A program made the translations under genes and the position numbers. A stretch of DNA of 64,000 nt from Dyella_D sp052115385 (GTDB taxonomy: Bacteria > Pseudomonadota > Gammaproteobacteria > Xanthomonadales > Rhodanobacteraceae): the NCBI RefSeq assembly GCF_052115385.1, contig NZ_JBFRGP010000013.1, forward strand, positions 67,844-131,843, read 5' to 3'. The notes under the pieces are model-generated. The model did not search any database. It was not told where the DNA came from and saw only the letters and a program-made list of their open reading frames with translations. This document shows, one piece after another, positions 44,568 through 53,200 of the stretch (position 1 is the stretch's first letter; the number at the start of each line of letters is the position of its first letter).

Positions 44568-44618
44568 GATGCTCTCCGATCCTTCGTGGTAGGGATGGCC
44601 TGAGCCTGCGGTGGACGC

Positions 44619-44882
44619 TCAGGATGGTTGTGTTTCCCGCTGCGCGCGCAGCCGCCGCCCGCCGATGCGGCCGATCGCCGCCATGTGTTCGCGATTCTCG
44701 CTGACCGCCTTGCCCCCCTTGTGGCCGGCGAGGCGGGCTTCTTCGCTGGTGAATTCATGGGCGCTGCCGCGGGCATGCGCAGTGCGTCCGCCCAGCGACG
44801 ACACCTGGCGCTGCCGCTGGGGATCCATCCGCGCAAAACCGCGAAGAGGCGCTGCTTGTCCTGCCGTCTCTTTGGAAGTCAT
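44619..44882 (-). CDS. KGG-repeat stress-induced protein
   Basis: An 87-residue small hydrophilic protein. The ATG at 44882 is chosen; the longer frame to 45077 is not credible. Gly-rich repeats of the GsiB/KGG type are clear: 'VSSLGGRTAHARGSAHEF', 'EARLAGHKGGKAVSENREHM' and 'AIGRIGGRRL'. These proteins accumulate under general stress or drying. It is next to the DUF4142 gene, same strand, 51 bp apart. Confidence 0.9.
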   Translation of the reverse strand: MTSKETAGQAAPLRGFARMDPQRQRQVSSLGGRTAHARGSAHEFTSEEARLAGHKGGKAVSENREHMAAIGRIGGRRLRAQRETQPS

Positions 44883-45201
44883 GGGTTTCTCTCGTGTGGC
44901 CGAAGGGGGATCGCGCATGCCGTGAAGGCCTCGCGCGCTTTCGTCGCCGCAACATCCGTGCCATCTGCGCAAACGATGTCGTGACGCGCCTAGCCTGCAA
45001 CCTGCGATGTTTGCATCGCGCAAATTTTTCGCGAGCATGAAAGAAGTACATGCGTATCGGGCGCGCCGTTCATGCATGCGAACACGCCATCTGGCTGAAC
45101 GGGCACGCGTCGCGCGCAGCGGCTTGACGTGCTGTCGACCCGCCGTCGACGGCGCGTGGCCTACACCGGGCAGCCATGTTCAACGCACGGAGAACCTTGC
45201 C
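44883..45201. other. divergent intergenic region, nothing firm
   Basis: 319 bp between the KGG gene (minus) and the histone-like gene (plus), so two promoters are expected. An AT-richer core at about 45005-45050 includes a short palindrome around gcgcaaatttttcgcg. No sigma-factor site could be assigned. Confidence 0.35.
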
Positions 45202-45690
45202 ATGCCCGAAGCAAAGACCCGCAAAGCCGCGGCACGGGACAAGCGTGAAGGCAAAGCGCCCAGCACGCAGGCCGGCGAATATGTCCACGAGGAGATCGAG
45301 CATGTGCGCGTAGGCAAGCACGGTGCGCGCTCGACCAGGCAGGCGATCGCCATCGGCTTGTCCAAGGCGCGCCGCGCGGGCGTGAAGGTGCCGGCGAAGA
45401 AATCGGCGAGCAAGGCTACGCGCAAGAAGGCCGCGCAGGATGAAAATGCAGCCAAGCATCCGCACAAGGCCTCGGCGCGGCGTTCGCATGCGACGAAGGC
45501 GGCGCTGAAGCGGGAAGGGCATGCGGCGGCGTCGCACGAGGCCTTGGCCAAGCAGGGCAAGCGGGCGGCGTCGAAGCGCTCGGCTTCGTCGCGTTCGGCG
45601 GCGGCGAAGAAGGCGGCGCGTACCAAAGGGGCGGCGGGGCGTTCTGCGGCGGCCAAGAAGGCGGCGAGGACGCGTGCGGCGAAGAAGTAG
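45202..45690 (+). CDS. histone H1-like Lys/Ala-rich protein (DUF6496-like)
   Basis: A 162-residue basic protein, ATG 45202. The N-terminal 60 residues form a DUF6496-type domain ('GEYVHEEIEHVRVGKHGARS', 'RQAIAIGLSKARRAGVKV'). The rest is a low-complexity tail of AKKAA-type repeats ('SAAAKKAARTKGAAGRSAAA'), as in bacterial H1-like nucleoid proteins. It probably binds DNA non-specifically. A strong hairpin follows the stop. Adjacent to the stress-type KGG gene. Confidence 0.85.
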   Translation: MPEAKTRKAAARDKREGKAPSTQAGEYVHEEIEHVRVGKHGARSTRQAIAIGLSKARRAGVKVPAKKSASKATRKKAAQDENAAKHPHKASARRSHATKAALKREGHAAASHEALAKQGKRAASKRSASSRSAAAKKAARTKGAAGRSAAAKKAARTRAAKK

Positions 45691-45714
45691 TGAGCGGGAG
45701 GTCCGGGCAAGTCG

Positions 45715-45737
45715 CGCTCTCCCCGGCGGGGAGAGCG
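45715..45737 (+). terminator. hairpin after the histone-like gene
   Basis: cgctctcccc-ggc-ggggagagcg: a perfect 10-bp stem with a 3-base loop 24 bp after the stop. No clear T-run follows, so intrinsic termination is likely but not proven. Confidence 0.6.
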
Positions 45738-45826
45738 TGTCCGGAGGTAGGCTCGATTTCAAAAATCTCCGGGCCGAACGTCTAGGCTGTTCTCCACTGC
45801 CATACCGATTTTCCGCGCCTTGATGA

Positions 45827-46417
45827 ATGCCAGACCCACTCAGCACGGCTGCGCTCTGCATGGATAGCACGGGCCAGCACGCCGCCCCGCCGGAGGCATC
45901 CACCGGCCCGGAGGACCGCGCGGCGCAGATCGCCGCGCTGTTCCGCGAGCACAACCGCACCCTGGTCGCCTTCCTGGCCGCCCGCCTCAATTCGCGCTCG
46001 GATGCGCAGGAGGTGGCCCAGGAGGTCTACGTGCGCATGCTGGCGATGAAGGATGCCGACCCGATCGCCGCGCCACGCGCCTTGCTGTTCCGCATCGCCG
46101 CCAACCTGGTGGTGGACCGGATCCGCATGCGCGCGGTGCGCGCCAATGCCCCGGCCGATGCGCCGGCCGACGACTGGTTCGCCCAGCCGATCCCCGAACA
46201 GCATGCCTCGGCGCTGCAGCAGTGGCGCGAGGTGCGCGCCGCGCTGCGGGAATTGCCGGCCAAGACCAGCAAGGCTTTTGTGATGCACGTGATCGAGGGG
46301 CGCGACTTCAGCGCCATCGCCCAGACCATGAAACTCAGCGAGCGCATGGTGCGCTACCACGTCAGCAACGCGCTGGCCCATTGCCGCGCGCGCATCCAAC
46401 CCTCGGAGACGCCATGA
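45827..46417 (+). CDS. FecI-type ECF sigma factor
   Basis: A 196-residue sigma factor. Region 2 has 'LFREHNRTLVAFLAARLNSR' and 'AQEVAQEVYVRMLAMKDADP'. Region 4 has 'LPAKTSKAFVMHVIEGRDFS' followed by 'AIAQTMKLSERMVRYHVSNA'. The Met at residue 12 (45860) is an alternative start. It heads a surface-signalling operon with a FecR protein (ATGA overlap) and a TonB-dependent receptor. It should direct transcription of the receptor when the receptor reports its ligand. Confidence 0.93.
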   Translation: MPDPLSTAALCMDSTGQHAAPPEASTGPEDRAAQIAALFREHNRTLVAFLAARLNSRSDAQEVAQEVYVRMLAMKDADPIAAPRALLFRIAANLVVDRIRMRAVRANAPADAPADDWFAQPIPEQHASALQQWREVRAALRELPAKTSKAFVMHVIEGRDFSAIAQTMKLSERMVRYHVSNALAHCRARIQPSETP

Positions 46418-47406
46418 TGGCCATGACTTTTGCCGGCGCGGGCGATCGCGTGACGCAGGCGGCCGCGCAATGGTGGACGCGCCTGCGCGCGGAGGACCCC
46501 ACCGACAGCACCATCGAGCAGTGGCTGGCCTGGATGGAAGAGGACCAGAGCCATGCCCGCGCCTTCGAGGAAGTCAGCCGGCTGAGCCAGCGGCTTGGCC
46601 ACGCCGACAGCCATGCCCGCGACGCCTTCGTCGCCGAATTCGCACGCGCCGCCGAGCGCCGCGTGCGCTGGCCGCTGTGGATCGGCGCGGTGGCGGCCTC
46701 GCTGCTGCTGGCGGTGATCGGCGGGCGCATGCTCGACCGGGTCTACCGCCCGCAGGCGCAGCCTTACGCCAGCGAAGTGGGCCAGAACCGCGACCTGGCC
46801 CTGCCGGATGGCACGCGCGTGGCCTTGGGCGGCGCCTCGGCGATCACCGCGCGCTATGCCGACGACCTGCGCAAGATCGAGCTGCGCGAGGGCGAGGCCT
46901 TCTTCAGCGTCACCCACGAGCGCCGGCCGTTCGAAGTGCTGGCCGGGCCAGTGCTGATCCGCGACCTCGGCACCGCCTTCAACGTGCGCCGCACCGGCGA
47001 CCGCGTTGCCGTGGCGGTGACCGAAGGCCGCGTGCGGGTCAGCCCGCCGGGCGGGCAGGAAGCGATCGAGGCAATAGCCGGCCAGCAGGTGCTGTACGAC
47101 CCCGGTTCCGGCAATGGCCGGGCCGGTCTCAGCATCGGGCCGATCGCGGTGGACGACGCCACCGCCTGGCGCGGGCGGCGGCTGGAATTCGTCAACGAGC
47201 CGCTGTTCGTGGTGGTGGCCAGCATCAACCGCTACAGCCGCCGGCCGGTGCAGATCGCCGATGCGGGCGTGGGCGCGCTGACCTTCACCGGCACGGTGCG
47301 GGTGGATGCGATCGATCGCTGGGTGGAGGCTTTGCCACGGGTATTTCCGGTGCAGGTGAGCGCGTTCGGCGACCACGTGGTGCTGTCCAGCGCGGACCGG
47401 CATTGA
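46414..47406 (+). CDS. FecR-family anti-sigma/signal transducer
   Basis: A 330-residue inner-membrane regulator. An N-terminal cytoplasmic domain holds the sigma contact region 'QWWTRLRAEDPTDSTIEQWL' and 'WMEEDQSHARAFEEVSRLS'. One transmembrane helix ('LWIGAVAASLLLAVIGGRML') follows. The periplasmic FecR domain has 'LPDGTRVALGGASAITARY', 'LREGEAFFSVTHERRPFEV' and 'DLGTAFNVRR', and then a C-terminal secretin-like part. It passes the receptor signal to the FecI-type sigma factor. The start overlaps the sigma stop. Confidence 0.94.
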   Translation: MMAMTFAGAGDRVTQAAAQWWTRLRAEDPTDSTIEQWLAWMEEDQSHARAFEEVSRLSQRLGHADSHARDAFVAEFARAAERRVRWPLWIGAVAASLLLAVIGGRMLDRVYRPQAQPYASEVGQNRDLALPDGTRVALGGASAITARYADDLRKIELREGEAFFSVTHERRPFEVLAGPVLIRDLGTAFNVRRTGDRVAVAVTEGRVRVSPPGGQEAIEAIAGQQVLYDPGSGNGRAGLSIGPIAVDDATAWRGRRLEFVNEPLFVVVASINRYSRRPVQIADAGVGALTFTGTVRVDAIDRWVEALPRVFPVQVSAFGDHVVLSSADRH

Positions 47407-47664
47407 GCGAAGTTGCATCGGGCGGGAGCTGTGGGCGGGTAGTGGCGGTGCCAGTCCGCCTCGTGTCCGTTGGTCTGGATGGAACGCGAGCGCGCCTTTG
47501 CCAACTCCCCGCCGGTGAAGGGTTGCGACGATGCGCTTCCGCTACCCGCCCACAGCCCCTGTTCGATGCGCCGGCATTCTTCACAATCGCACCCTTGGTG
47601 TATGTGGCGTCCCATGCCAGACTTCGGCCTTTAGGACACCGCAGTTCGGGGGATTCGACACCGC
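47407..47664. promoter_or_regulatory. fecR-receptor spacer with a 15-bp inverted repeat
   Basis: A 258-bp gap that should carry the FecI-dependent receptor promoter. It includes a perfect inverted repeat, listed separately. No confirmed sigma site is named. Confidence 0.4.
47428..47556. repeat. 15-bp inverted repeat, 99-bp spacer
   Basis: gctgtgggcgggtag at 47428-47442 is the exact reverse complement of ctacccgcccacagc at 47542-47556. The spacer has no long open frame with a plausible start. It may be a REP-type doublet or a long hairpin affecting the receptor leader. Confidence 0.75.
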
Positions 47665-50073
47665 ATGGTTCGGCGCGCGCTTTCATGGTTCGGTGGCAGC
47701 TTCGCGCTGTCGCTCGCCATCGCCGCCGCGTCGGCCGAGCCGGCGCCTCCGCGCGTCACGGTGGATTTCGCGATTCCCGCGCAGCCCCTGTCCAGCGCGC
47801 TGATCGCCTTCGGCAAGCAGGCCAATGTGCAGGTGCTGACCGCTGGCCAGGCGATCATCGACCTGCGCAGCGAAGGCGCCGCCGGCGCGCTGACCCTGGA
47901 ACAGGGCATGGCCGAGCTGCTGCGCGGCACCGGGCTGGAATACGAGGCGGTCGACGCAGGCACCGTGGTGGTCAAGCGGCGCCCGATGCCGGTGGCGGCC
48001 AGCTATTACCGCAGCAGCCTGCTGGAAGCCAAGCCGAGCGTGCCGATCGTCGCCTCGCTGGCGGCGATCCAGGTGCAGGGCACCTGGATGGGCGACGTGG
48101 GCTACAGGGCCGGTTCCACCAGCGCGGCGACGCGCACCGATACGCCGCTGGCGAAGGTGCCGCAGTCGGTGAGCGTAGTCACCCGCGACCTGATGGACAC
48201 GCAGCAGGCGGTGACGGTCGCCGATGCCGTGCGCAATGTCGCCGGCGTGCAATACATGGACGGCTTCGACGGCCCGGCACTGTTCCGCATCCGCGGCTTC
48301 AACGCCGGCAACGGCATGACCGACGGCATGCCCAATGGCGTGGCGCGCACCGAAGACCTGCCGCCGCTGATCGGCATCGAGCGCATCGAAGTATTGAAGG
48401 GGCCGGAGGCGATCCTCGGCGACGCCTCGGTCAACAACAACTTCGGCGGCCTGGTCAACGTGGTGATGAAGCGGCCGCAGAGCGATCCGGTGCGCCAGTT
48501 GAGCTGGTCGCTGGGGCGCTACGACGGCGCGCGCCTCGGCCTGGATCTGGCCGGCGCCGTGGGCGCCAGTGATGGCTGGACCTACCGCCTGGTTGCCGCC
48601 GGCAATCACGCCGACCGCAGCGCGCAAGGCTATCGCGGCCAGCGCAGCGCCTACTTCGCGCCGTCGCTGGGCTGGGAGCGCGATTCGACGCGCCTCACCC
48701 TCGGCTACGAACTGGTGACCAACCGCGTGCCGGGGCCGGACCACACCGTGCTGCTCGGCGATTCGCTGTCCGCGATGTCGCCCTACGGCATCCTGCCCGG
48801 CAATCCGGGCGACCATTCGACCTATCGCACCAACCGCGCGGTGTTCACCCTCGAGCAGGGCCTGAACAACTACTGGACCTTCCGCAGCCGCGGCCAGTAC
48901 GTGAAGCAGCACACCAGCGGACAGGGCTGGTCGCTGACCGACGGTTATTTGACCGGCGACATCGATGCGACCGCGCGCAGCTTCCGCTATTCGGATGCGT
49001 TCTACACCTTGCAGAACGACCTCACCGGCGTGTTCGAACAGGGCCAGACCACGCATACCGTGGTGCTGGGCGTGGACTACGCACGCACCAAGGCCGGCCG
49101 CGACCGCCAGCGCGACACGCTGAAAGTAGGCCCGTCGCAGTCGTACAACCTGTTCACCAACGCGGCGCTGCCCAGTGCGCGGGTGAGCACGGACGAAGCG
49201 GCCTTCGTGCAGACCCTGGGCGGCGGCGACTGGACCACCGAGACCGGGCTGTTCCTGCAGGACCAGATCGCGCTGGGCGAGCGCTGGGATGTATTGCTCG
49301 CGCTGCGCCGCACCTCGTATGAGTTGTCGACCTCCTGGGCCGACGGCAGCCCGCGCCGGTTGCGCAAGAACCAGTGGGTGCCCAAGGCCGGCGTGCTGTT
49401 CAAGCTCACGCCCGACGTGGCGCTCTACGCCAATCACACGTCCGGCTTCCAGGCCAATTCGCTGCTCGGCCAAGACGGCCAGCCGCTGCCGCCGGCGAAG
49501 TCGCGCCAGTGGGAAGCAGGGACGCGGATCGACCTGTTCCAGCATCGCGCGCGGCTCAATGTGGCCTGGTATCGCATCACGCTGGACCACAGCGTGGACT
49601 ACATCGCGCCGGAGCCGCCGTACTTCGCCACGCCGGGCCCAGGGCAGACCAACCACGGTGTGGAAGTGGAGTTCACCGGCCAGATCACGCGTGGCCTGGA
49701 AGGGGTGCTCAACTACACCAACTCACGCATCCGCAACGACGATGGCACGCAACCCGTGGCAGCGCCGCGGCAGTTGCTCAGCGCATGGGCCAACTATCGT
49801 TTCCAGCGCGAATCGCTGCGCTCATGGGGTGTCGCCGCCGGTGTCTCCGCGCGCAGCCGCAGCGTCGGGCGCTTGCAGGGTGGCGGGTACTTCGACCTGC
49901 CGGGGCAGGCGAGCGTGGATGCCAACGTCACCTACTATGGCAACGATTGGCGCTTGACGCTGGGCCTGCGCAATCTGTTCGACCGCACCTTGTATGCGAT
50001 CAACGCCGATCAGAGTTTTGTGCCGGTGCGGCAAGGGCGGATGGCGATGGTGACGGGGGTTTACGACTTCTGA
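47665..50073 (+). CDS. TonB-dependent siderophore-type receptor with signalling domain
   Basis: An 802-residue outer-membrane receptor. The signal peptide is 'FALSLAIAAASAE'-like. An N-terminal secretin/TonB short domain (about 30-105, 'VTVDFAIPAQPLSSALIAFG', 'ALTLEQGMAELLRGTGLEYE') marks transducers that talk to FecR. The plug domain has 'TDTPLAKVPQSVSVVTRDLM', 'VADAVRNVAGVQYMDG' and 'GIERIEVLKGPEAILGD'. The barrel ends 'GRMAMVTGVYDF' with a final Phe. Family: ferric-siderophore receptors (FpvA/FhuE type); the ligand is not predictable. Likely the only output gene visible for the upstream sigma/FecR pair. Confidence 0.94.
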   Translation: MVRRALSWFGGSFALSLAIAAASAEPAPPRVTVDFAIPAQPLSSALIAFGKQANVQVLTAGQAIIDLRSEGAAGALTLEQGMAELLRGTGLEYEAVDAGTVVVKRRPMPVAASYYRSSLLEAKPSVPIVASLAAIQVQGTWMGDVGYRAGSTSAATRTDTPLAKVPQSVSVVTRDLMDTQQAVTVADAVRNVAGVQYMDGFDGPALFRIRGFNAGNGMTDGMPNGVARTEDLPPLIGIERIEVLKGPEAILGDASVNNNFGGLVNVVMKRPQSDPVRQLSWSLGRYDGARLGLDLAGAVGASDGWTYRLVAAGNHADRSAQGYRGQRSAYFAPSLGWERDSTRLTLGYELVTNRVPGPDHTVLLGDSLSAMSPYGILPGNPGDHSTYRTNRAVFTLEQGLNNYWTFRSRGQYVKQHTSGQGWSLTDGYLTGDIDATARSFRYSDAFYTLQNDLTGVFEQGQTTHTVVLGVDYARTKAGRDRQRDTLKVGPSQSYNLFTNAALPSARVSTDEAAFVQTLGGGDWTTETGLFLQDQIALGERWDVLLALRRTSYELSTSWADGSPRRLRKNQWVPKAGVLFKLTPDVALYANHTSGFQANSLLGQDGQPLPPAKSRQWEAGTRIDLFQHRARLNVAWYRITLDHSVDYIAPEPPYFATPGPGQTNHGVEVEFTGQITRGLEGVLNYTNSRIRNDDGTQPVAAPRQLLSAWANYRFQRESLRSWGVAAGVSARSRSVGRLQGGGYFDLPGQASVDANVTYYGNDWRLTLGLRNLFDRTLYAINADQSFVPVRQGRMAMVTGVYDF

Positions 50074-50287
50074 GCTTGTTTGCGGGAGTTATATTTTTAA
50101 AATCAATAATTTGTGTGCTTTTGTTATTGTAATTACTTACATGCCGGGCATTGCCTGGCAGACCGGCTTCGCCATTCTGTGAAGCAAATTCGCATCCCGC
50201 CCTAAACTTTTTCCGCGATTCCTGGATTGACTTTGTAGTGGGCGCAAGAACACGCGCCCTCATCGTCGATTTATCCGGGAGATATTC
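50074..50287. promoter_or_regulatory. AT-rich leader of the RHS gene
   Basis: 214 bp. From 50090 to 50145 the sequence is strikingly AT-rich (ttatatttttaaaatcaat... and ttgttattgtaattac), against GC-rich surroundings. Such patches are typical promoters of horizontally gained genes and H-NS/MvaT-type silencing targets. A gggag lies 8 bp before the ATG at 50288. Confidence 0.5.
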
Positions 50288-53200
50288 ATGGTCGCTGTCA
50301 TCGCAGGGAATGGGCTTGGCCTTACCAACACGTCGCTGAGCCAACTGGGCCAGACGCAAGGCGGGGCAGCTTCGCTCGGGCAGGCCAACGGCATGCAGTA
50401 CGCGAATGTCGCGTCCGGCAACCTGGTGTTGCAGGAGCAGGATGAATCGCTGCTCTTCGACGGCACGCCGCTGAATTTCCTGCGCACCTACAACAGCCAG
50501 CAGGTTGGCAATCATGGCTGGCTGCTGGGTTTCACGCGCCATGTCGGCGGCGTGAGCGGCACGCTCAACGCGAACGGCAGCACGGTGGCGCGCACCGATG
50601 ACGATGGCTCCGCCGTCATCTACGCCTACGACGCCACGCTGGCTGCCTACGTCAGCACCGGGCAGAGCGGATCGGAAGACCGGTTGGCATGGGATGCGGG
50701 GACGTCCACCTGGACCTGGACCGACAGCGCGCACAGCCTGCAGGAAACCTACGACAGCAACGGCCAGTTGCAGAAGCTGGGCAATACGCAGACGGGTGCG
50801 AGCTACAGCTTCAGCTACAGCGGCGGCCGCCTGTCGCAGATTGCTGCCGGCGATGGCGACACGCTCACCCTTTCCTATAACGATGCCGGCCAACTGACCG
50901 GCCTCTCCATCACGGAGATCCCGCCCGGCCAGACCGTGGCGGTGACACGGCAGCAGGTGACCTATGCGTACGACGCGCAGGGTCGCCTCAGCACCGTCAC
51001 CACGACGCTGGCCTCGGACACCAACAGCGCCAGCACGGGCAGCTACGTCACCACCTATACCTATGACGGCAGCAGCGATCGCATCGCCTCCGTCACGCAG
51101 AGCGACGGCACGGTGGCGAGCTACACCTACGCGCAGGATGCGAATGGTGTCTATCGCGTTGCCAGTGCGACCACAGGTGCCGGCGCTGCGACGCAGACGG
51201 TGAATATCAGCTACGACCTGGGCGGCAATGTCACGACGGTGACGAATGCGCTGGGGCAGGTGTGGAGTTACGGCTACGACACCGCGGGCCGGCTGGTGCA
51301 GGTGAAGGAGCCGGCGGTCAACGGCGCGAATCCGACGACGCAATACAGCTATGACGCCAACGGCAATCTGCTGCAGTCCATCGACGCGAATGGAGCGGCG
51401 ACGCAGTACAGCTATGACGCGGATGGCAATCTGCTGAGCGTGGTGGATGCGACGGGGCATACCGTCAGCTACACCTATAACGCGGATGGCAAGGTGCTTA
51501 CCAAGACCACTTATGCGGTGGCAGCGCAGGGGGTATCTGGGCAGCCGGGGTATGTGGCGGCGAGTGGGGCGCAGACGACGTATTACGTTTATGACGCGAG
51601 TGATCGGTTGTGCTTTGTGGTCGACCCGACGGGGGCGGTGACGGAGCAGGATTATTCGACGATTGCGTCGGGGGCTAGTGTGGTTAGTGCTGTGCGGACC
51701 TATTTGGGGGCGCAGTATGACGTGTCGTCTCTTACGGTGAGCACGCCTCCCGTTTTGAGCAGCCTGCAAGCATGGGTGGCCAGCAGCGCGGTGCAAACCA
51801 CGCTCGCAAAAACCACGCTGGTTGAATATGGCTATGACGCTCGCGGCTTGCTCGCTTCCAGTATCGCCTGGGGTACTGTCAAGAGTGATGGCACCGGGCT
51901 ACGGAACTCGAGCGGCCAGCCCAGCATCGACACGACTCTTTTCAATTACGTGCACGATGCGAATGGTCGCTTGTTGCAGACCATCAGAAGAACGGAGCCG
52001 GCCCGCGACAGATTGACCATCACAAGCTATGCATATGATGGCCTCGGGCGCTTGATCGGTACGACCGATCCGGTGGGTACAACCAGCTACGTCTATACCG
52101 ATAGCCAGAACAGCCTGGTGATTACTCAGGCCAACGGCCTGGCTGCCACCGAACTGCGGAACAGCACCGGACAACTGATCAGCCGGATCCAGTCTGCGTC
52201 TGGAAATGCCACGCGCATGACCTCGTACCTCTATGACGCGGCCGGGCAAGCAGTGGCAGCTATCGATCCCGCAGGCAGGGTCAGCTTCACGTTCTACGAC
52301 GCAGACGGGAGGGCGAGCGGCGTGGTTGACGCCGCTGGTGCGGTGACGCAATACGTCCGCGACAAGGATGGTCAGATTGTTCGCACGCTTGCTTACGCGA
52401 CCACGGTCGGCACCGGCGGATGGATCAGCGCCGGAACCCTGACTGCCGCGATGCCGAGCGCACTGCCGCTGCCGGCCGCGAACGCAGAAGATCGGGTTAG
52501 TGACTCGGTTTATGACCAGGCTGGTCGACTCGTGGCTGTCATCGACGCCATGGGCGGTGTGGTGACCCATACTTACGATGGCGCCGGCAACGTGCTGGCG
52601 ACCAAGGCCTATGCGACTCCCTTGACTGCTGGCCAGCGAGGCGGATTTGCAGTGCCGGTAACCTGGGCGTCTTTGCAAGGCGTGCTGGCTAATAGCAATG
52701 CCGACCGCTTCACGCAGACGATTTACGATGCCGACAACCGCGCTGTGGCGACGATCGACGCATCGGGTGGCGTGATAACGACCGCCTACGACAACGCCGG
52801 CAACGCCACTCTCATTACGGCTTACGCGACCCCGCTTACGGCGAGTCAGCGCGTGGCGCTCGGCGTGGCGCCGACGTTGGAGGCTCTTCAAGGTAGCTTG
52901 GTTACGAGTTCTTCCGATCAGGTAACTCGGCAATACTATGACCGGCAGAATCGCCTCGGTACCGTTATCGATGCTGGTGGCTATCTCACCTATTACGGCA
53001 CGTCCGAGATAACTTGGACGCCAGGCGTCGTGACCTATGAAGGCTTGGCGAAGTATTCGACGCCTTTGACCGCAAGCCAGATCGACAGCATTTCCAGCTA
53101 TGCGAACTCGGGTGATCTCGTTAACTATGCTAGTGGCGAGGCCAAGGTCGTAGTGAGTTATCGCGATTCGCATAATCGCGCCGTACTGACTAATTTCAAC

